Of a stretch of 64,000 bases of DNA, positions 60,725 to 64,000 are shown one piece after another. The notes beneath the pieces are model-generated. The model was not told where the DNA came from. It searched no databases and was given only the letters and a program-made list of their open reading frames with translations. Location: NCBI RefSeq assembly GCF_024594815.1, contig NZ_JANJOU010000008.1, positions 124,001 to 188,000 of the forward strand, written 5' to 3'. Positions within the stretch are counted from its first letter, which is position 1; each line of letters opens with the position of its first letter. Position numbers and translations under genes: made by a program. The stretch comes from Roseomonas populi. GTDB taxonomy: Bacteria; Pseudomonadota; Alphaproteobacteria; Acetobacterales; Acetobacteraceae.

Positions 60725-61603
60725 TCAGAACAAATGCTTTTCCAGTGCTGCTACCGTGGCTCTCGGCGCTTCCAGCTTTGCTTGGTGCCCGATCCCTTCC
60801 TGCAGCACCAGCCGAGCCCCGGGAATCGCCTCTGCAAGTGCCTTGCTGACGTCTAGCGGGTTCACCCGGTCCTCGCTTCCCACCAGGATCAGCGTCGGGG
60901 CACGGATCTGCGGGGCGAAATCCAGGGAGTCCGTTTCGTCGCTTGCCCGGGCCGAGCGCATCAGCCCCTTGGCATGAGTGGCAGCCAGCGTCTCCTGAAC
61001 CCATTTCCGCACGAGATCCGGCGTGCCGGGCCCGACGAGGTTCTGCCACCGCTCCCGCGCCAGGACCATGCCACCGCCGGCTATGCTGTCGCGCCGCATG
61101 GCCAGCATCCGCGCGCGTTCCTCCGGCGGCTTCCAACGCTGCCCCCGAGATGCGCCGAGCAGGGCAAGCCGCCCCACGCGCGCCGGATGCTCTGCCGCCG
61201 CCACGATCGAGACCATCGAGCCGAAGGAGGAGCCAACGAAATGGGCCCGTTCGATCCCCAGCGCATCCAGCAGCGCCACTGCGACACGGGCATAATCCCC
61301 GGCCGAGGGCGTATCCGCCGCGAAATCGGCCGAGAGCCAGTAGCCCGGTGCGTTCCAGGCGATCACCCGTGCCCGCTGCGCCAGGGCCGGCAAGACGAAG
61401 CGCCAGCCCGTGGAGTTGGAGCCGATGCCGTGCAGCAGCAGCACCGTCTCCGGCCCCTCCCCGGCTTCCATGAACGAGAGTCGCCCATGCTCCAGCCCTA
61501 GCGCGGCGGCGTCCAACTCGATGAAGCGGGTCTCAGGCAGCGGCGGTGCCGTACTGCCGTCCGGATGGTACGCCGCTGATTGTGGGACAGCTGCCAATAC
61601 CAA
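60725..61603 (-). CDS. Alpha/beta hydrolase, paralogue of 56690-57496
   Basis: 292 aa using a TTG at 61603; another TTG at 61597 has better spacing to GGAGAG. LLLHGIGSNSTGW, then VIAWNAPGYW, nucleophile elbow GSSFG, ILVGSEDRVNPLD and a C-terminal His in QEGIGHQAKLEAP. The near-identical spacing of LLHGIGSN, W-N-A-P-G-Y and LLDALG with the operon hydrolase shows common origin. The elbow has G-S-S-F-G instead of G-H-S-L-G. Ester or C-C bond hydrolysis is expected. Confidence 0.87.
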   Translation of the reverse strand: MVLAAVPQSAAYHPDGSTAPPLPETRFIELDAAALGLEHGRLSFMEAGEGPETVLLLHGIGSNSTGWRFVLPALAQRARVIAWNAPGYWLSADFAADTPSAGDYARVAVALLDALGIERAHFVGSSFGSMVSIVAAAEHPARVGRLALLGASRGQRWKPPEERARMLAMRRDSIAGGGMVLARERWQNLVGPGTPDLVRKWVQETLAATHAKGLMRSARASDETDSLDFAPQIRAPTLILVGSEDRVNPLDVSKALAEAIPGARLVLQEGIGHQAKLEAPRATVAALEKHLF

Positions 61604-61706
61604 GCTCTCCAGCAGGCTGCGGGGATCTCATGCTACCCGAGCGGCTGCGCCCGGGAATAGTCTGCTGGGCCGGTGCGCCTTCCGGAGCATGTCAGGACAG
61701 CGCGGC

Positions 61707-62585
61707 TCAGGGGGCGACGGCCGGGCCGTCCTCCCGGGAGAGCCGCAGGGCTGTCCGGGTCAGGGCACTGCTCGGGTCCAGGAAGTCCAGCAGGATATCG
61801 AAGTGGCCGCGGCCAGCGATCTGCTGGCCCTCACATCGCGCCCCGGCGGCGGCGGCGGCAAGGGCGTACTCCCGGGATTGGCGAATGAATTCCGGGCTCT
61901 CCCCCTCACCCCAGACGACCGCGATGCGTCCCGAATGTGGGGATGCCAGATGGCGGATCGGGCTGAGGCGGTGCCGGTCCGCCGCGGACAGGGTGACGTA
62001 GCTGCTGCGCGAGGAGAGGAGGACGGGCTCCATCTCGTACATGCCGGAGATCAGGAGGGCCGAGCGGAGCAGGCGTGGGATGTCCGCTCCCTCTGCCCCA
62101 GCCAGCAGGCAGCCTGCGATGTGAGCGCCGGAGCTGTGCCCGGCGAGCACGACCCGGGTCGGGTCGATCCCGTGCTTCGGTGCTTCCTTGACAGTGTGGG
62201 CGAACGCGGACGCGACGTGCCGTGCCATGCCAGGCAGCGTCACATCTCCGATCTTGGGGAAGTCCGGGATCGCCACGGCCACGTCCTGCTCGACCAGACG
62301 GGAGGCGATGAAGCTGTAGAGGTCGCGCGTGCCGGCGCGCCACGCGCCGCCATGCACGAAGAAGAGCAGCGGCGCACCGGGCCCGGCGGGGAAGAGGTCG
62401 ATTTCCTGCAACGCGCCCTCGCCGTAGCGCAGCACGACAGGAGCGGTCACGCCGCGCTGCCTCTCGCTCTCGGCCGCGTAGCGCTTCATGGTTCCCGCCA
62501 TATCGGGGGCCCAGACAGTTTGGTCGTAGGCACGGTCAAGCTCATCCTGCGTGTAGTGCAGGAAGATGAGAGCCTTCGCCTCCAT
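61707..62585 (-). CDS. Alpha/beta hydrolase, arylformamidase/BD-FAE-like
   Basis: 292 aa from the ATG at 62585. N-terminal YTQDELDRAYDQTVWAPDM is typical of the kynurenine-formamidase-like esterase group. Oxyanion motif HGGAW (78-82), nucleophile Ser151 in AGHSSGAH and His in GRGHFDILLDF. A small-ester or formamide hydrolase is likely. 103 bp separate it from the next leftward hydrolase. No tryptophan-pathway genes are near, so a role with kynurenine is not supported by context. Confidence 0.87.
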   Translation of the reverse strand: MEAKALIFLHYTQDELDRAYDQTVWAPDMAGTMKRYAAESERQRGVTAPVVLRYGEGALQEIDLFPAGPGAPLLFFVHGGAWRAGTRDLYSFIASRLVEQDVAVAIPDFPKIGDVTLPGMARHVASAFAHTVKEAPKHGIDPTRVVLAGHSSGAHIAGCLLAGAEGADIPRLLRSALLISGMYEMEPVLLSSRSSYVTLSAADRHRLSPIRHLASPHSGRIAVVWGEGESPEFIRQSREYALAAAAAGARCEGQQIAGRGHFDILLDFLDPSSALTRTALRLSREDGPAVAP

Positions 62586-63057
62586 GTGGTTCTCCGCGGG
62601 GCTTGATCGTTTTGGGATCACGCCATGGCCGAGCCGGCCGCGCAAGCCAATGGCGGATCAGTCTGGACGAGGACGCCGTGTCACGTCTCCTCCTGAGCTG
62701 AGTTGCCGCCCGACCGGCACAGACGCCGCCTCCTGCGGGGTGGGGAGGCCTGCCGCCCGTCCGATGAGGCTCCCTGCTCGACGGTGATCCGCGCGGCCTG
62801 CACCAGTTCCCGAAGCCGATCCCGCTCGGCCTGAAGGCGGCGTAGCGCCCGGCTGTCGATCCGACCGGCTACGCGCCATTCACCAGGAAGATACACTGGC
62901 CCGCGCTACCCAGGCCAGCGTCGCCGCGATGAAGGAAGCCGGGCTCTCCATCGATCCGCCTGCCCCAGCCGTGCAGGATTGGTTCATTCTGGCCGTATCA
63001 GATGGCCACCTGCTCGCAAGCCTGTCTCAGCCGCGACTGCAGGAGGTCGGTGCACAT
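62586..63057. other. 472-bp gap between esterase and sigma-54 activator
   Basis: No convincing gene. Short frames exist on both strands, including a leftward 71-codon GTG frame (62896-62681) with a coiled-coil-like start and a rightward frame from 62929 that runs into the activator antisense. Neither has a ribosome-binding site or a recognisable family. The region may hold a -24/-12 promoter, but I found no clear TGGCAC-N5-TTGC element. Confidence 0.3.
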
Positions 63058-64000
63058 TCAGCCAAAGCCGCGCTCGTCCTCAGGCGCCCGCCCCCCACCA
63101 GCCGATTCCGAGCCGTGCTTGGCCAAGCGATACCGAAGGGTGTCGCGGGTGATGCCGAGATCTCGCGCAGCGCGGGAGACGTTGCCCTCTGCCCGGCGCA
63201 TTGCGCGCTGAATCAGGGCCAGCTCCGCGCTGGCCAGCGTCGCGTCTTCAGCCACATCAACATTGGAAGGAGCCGGCCCGGGCAAAGGTACTCGGACTGC
63301 CACGAGGGCGAAATCATCCGGCGAAACAACCCCTCCCTCGGAGGATAGGGCCGCTTGCTCCATGGCGTTCCGTAGCTCCCGCACGTTTCCAGGCCATGGG
63401 TGTCGCGCAACTGCGGCCCGCGCAGCCGCGTCCAGCCGCGGCACCGGCTTGCCGTAACGGCGCGCGCTGAGGGCCAGGAAATGCTCGGCGAGCATGGGAA
63501 TATCCTCGCCGCGCTCTCGTAGCGGCGGCACGGCGAAGGTCACCACACGCAGCCGATAGAGGAGGTCAGCGCGGAACCGGCCCTCCGCCACCAACTCTTC
63601 CAGAGGTCGATGCGTGGCGGTGATGAATCGTACATCCACCTCACGGTCACGCACGCTGCCAAGCCGCCGGACGGTGCGATCCTCCAGAAGACGAAGGAGC
63701 TTCACCTGCACGGCGGCATCGAGATCGCCGATCTCATCGAGGAACAGCGTCCCGCCATGGGCTGCCTCAACCAGCCCAATGCGACGTTCCCGTGCATCGG
63801 TAAAGGCGCCGCGCTCATGCCCGAACAGCTCTCCTTCCAGCAGATGGGTCGGCAGGGCCGCGCAGTTCAGTTCAATAAACGGCCCGTTGCGGCGTGGGCC
63901 ATCGAAGTGAACGGCCCGGGCCACCAACTCCTTGCCGGAGCCTGTTTCACCGCGCACCAGCACTGCAGGAGGCTGCCCATCCGTCATTCGGCGCTCGGCC
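63058..64000 (-). CDS. Sigma-54-dependent activator (Fis-type HTH), 5' end outside window
   Basis: The frame is open to the window edge; about 313 codons are visible. The AAA+ domain shows Walker A GETGSGKE, the sigma-54 loop GAFTDA (canonical GAFTGA), Walker [14 protein letters not shown], the R-finger region [10 protein letters not shown] and the sensor region [18 protein letters not shown]. The C-terminus is a Fis HTH ([34 protein letters not shown]). The N-terminal signal-sensing domain is missing. It probably activates one of the neighbouring catabolic units, but no -24/-12 promoter was identified. Confidence 0.9.
   Translation of the reverse strand, partial: AERRMTDGQPPAVLVRGETGSGKELVARAVHFDGPRRNGPFIELNCAALPTHLLEGELFGHERGAFTDARERRIGLVEAAHGGTLFLDEIGDLDAAVQVKLLRLLEDRTVRRLGSVRDREVDVRFITATHRPLEELVAEGRFRADLLYRLRVVTFAVPPLRERGEDIPMLAEHFLALSARRYGKPVPRLDAAARAAVARHPWPGNVRELRNAMEQAALSSEGGVVSPDDFALVAVRVPLPGPAPSNVDVAEDATLASAELALIQRAMRRAEGNVSRAARDLGITRDTLRYRLAKHGSESAGGGRAPEDERGFG

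Noticed and set aside
62681-62896. Small leftward frame of 71 codons (GTG start)
   Set aside because: The first half looks helical, but there is no SD, the second half is Arg/Ser-rich, and it overlaps another equally weak frame; not supportable as a gene.

Overview
The window is very GC-rich, densely packed and free of rRNA, tRNA, CRISPR or insertion-sequence signatures. Its content points to an environmental alphaproteobacterium, most likely a Roseomonas-like member of the Acetobacteraceae: eight tripartite-tricarboxylate/Bug-type periplasmic receptors, many FCD-GntR and IclR regulators, and a succession of small catabolic operons joined by ATGA/GTGA overlaps. The genus is an inference from gene content, not from a marker gene.

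Layout. 1-4.6 kb: metal handling, with a truncated RND-efflux adaptor, then a copper set (DUF2946-like protein, PCu(A)C chaperone, YcnI, CopC-CopD fusion). 4.8-8.1 kb: a GntR regulator divergent from an AroQ-like dehydratase, a Bug receptor and a 230-aa alpha/beta-barrel-like protein. 8.4-21.4 kb: a carboxylate-catabolism block built around an unusual aconitase homologue. It has two paralogous GntR regulators with a duplicated winged helix, four Bug/TctC receptors, a beta-propeller lactonase, a metallo-beta-lactamase-fold hydrolase and an Ldh-type dehydrogenase. 21.5-34 kb: a CoA-transferase, a dipeptide-type ABC importer whose receptor gene is separated from its permeases, and acyl-CoA/hydroxyacid enzymes (crotonase, D-2-hydroxyacid dehydrogenase, AroE-like, MaoC, SDR, acyl-CoA dehydrogenase). 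34.4-38.8 kb: a Csu-type chaperone-usher pilus cluster whose first pilin gene carries an in-frame amber codon. 39.3-42.3 kb: Bug receptor, IclR regulator and a divergent bicupin. 42.6-47.6 kb: MarR regulator and a molybdenum hydroxylase (large, FAD and FeS subunits plus CoxG). 48.5-58.2 kb: a ten-gene leftward aromatic-degradation operon (SDR, alpha/beta hydrolase, IclR, extradiol-type VOC dioxygenase, SDR, ThDP enzyme, aldehyde dehydrogenase, ferredoxin reductase, 76-aa HTH-like protein, Rieske oxygenase). 58.6-64 kb: two more Bug receptors, two hydrolases and the C-terminal part of a sigma-54 activator.

The recurring theme is uptake of organic acids or aromatics by Bug receptors, with no tctA/tctB membrane genes nearby, feeding locally regulated catabolic enzymes. 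Several enzymes here are relatives of central-metabolism proteins (AcnA, AroQ, AroE) with changed substrate-pocket residues, suggesting recruitment to other substrates.

The strongest new signals are: a pair of near-identical, oppositely oriented three-half-site operators (GTTC/GAAC) flanking the divergent promoters at 58.3-58.5 kb; the double-winged-helix GntR paralogues with a shared ATTTGTATTA element; the amber codon in the Csu major pilin gene; and the complete ring-hydroxylation plus extradiol-cleavage plus ThDP operon. Functions are family-level assignments from sequence reading; no database search was possible.
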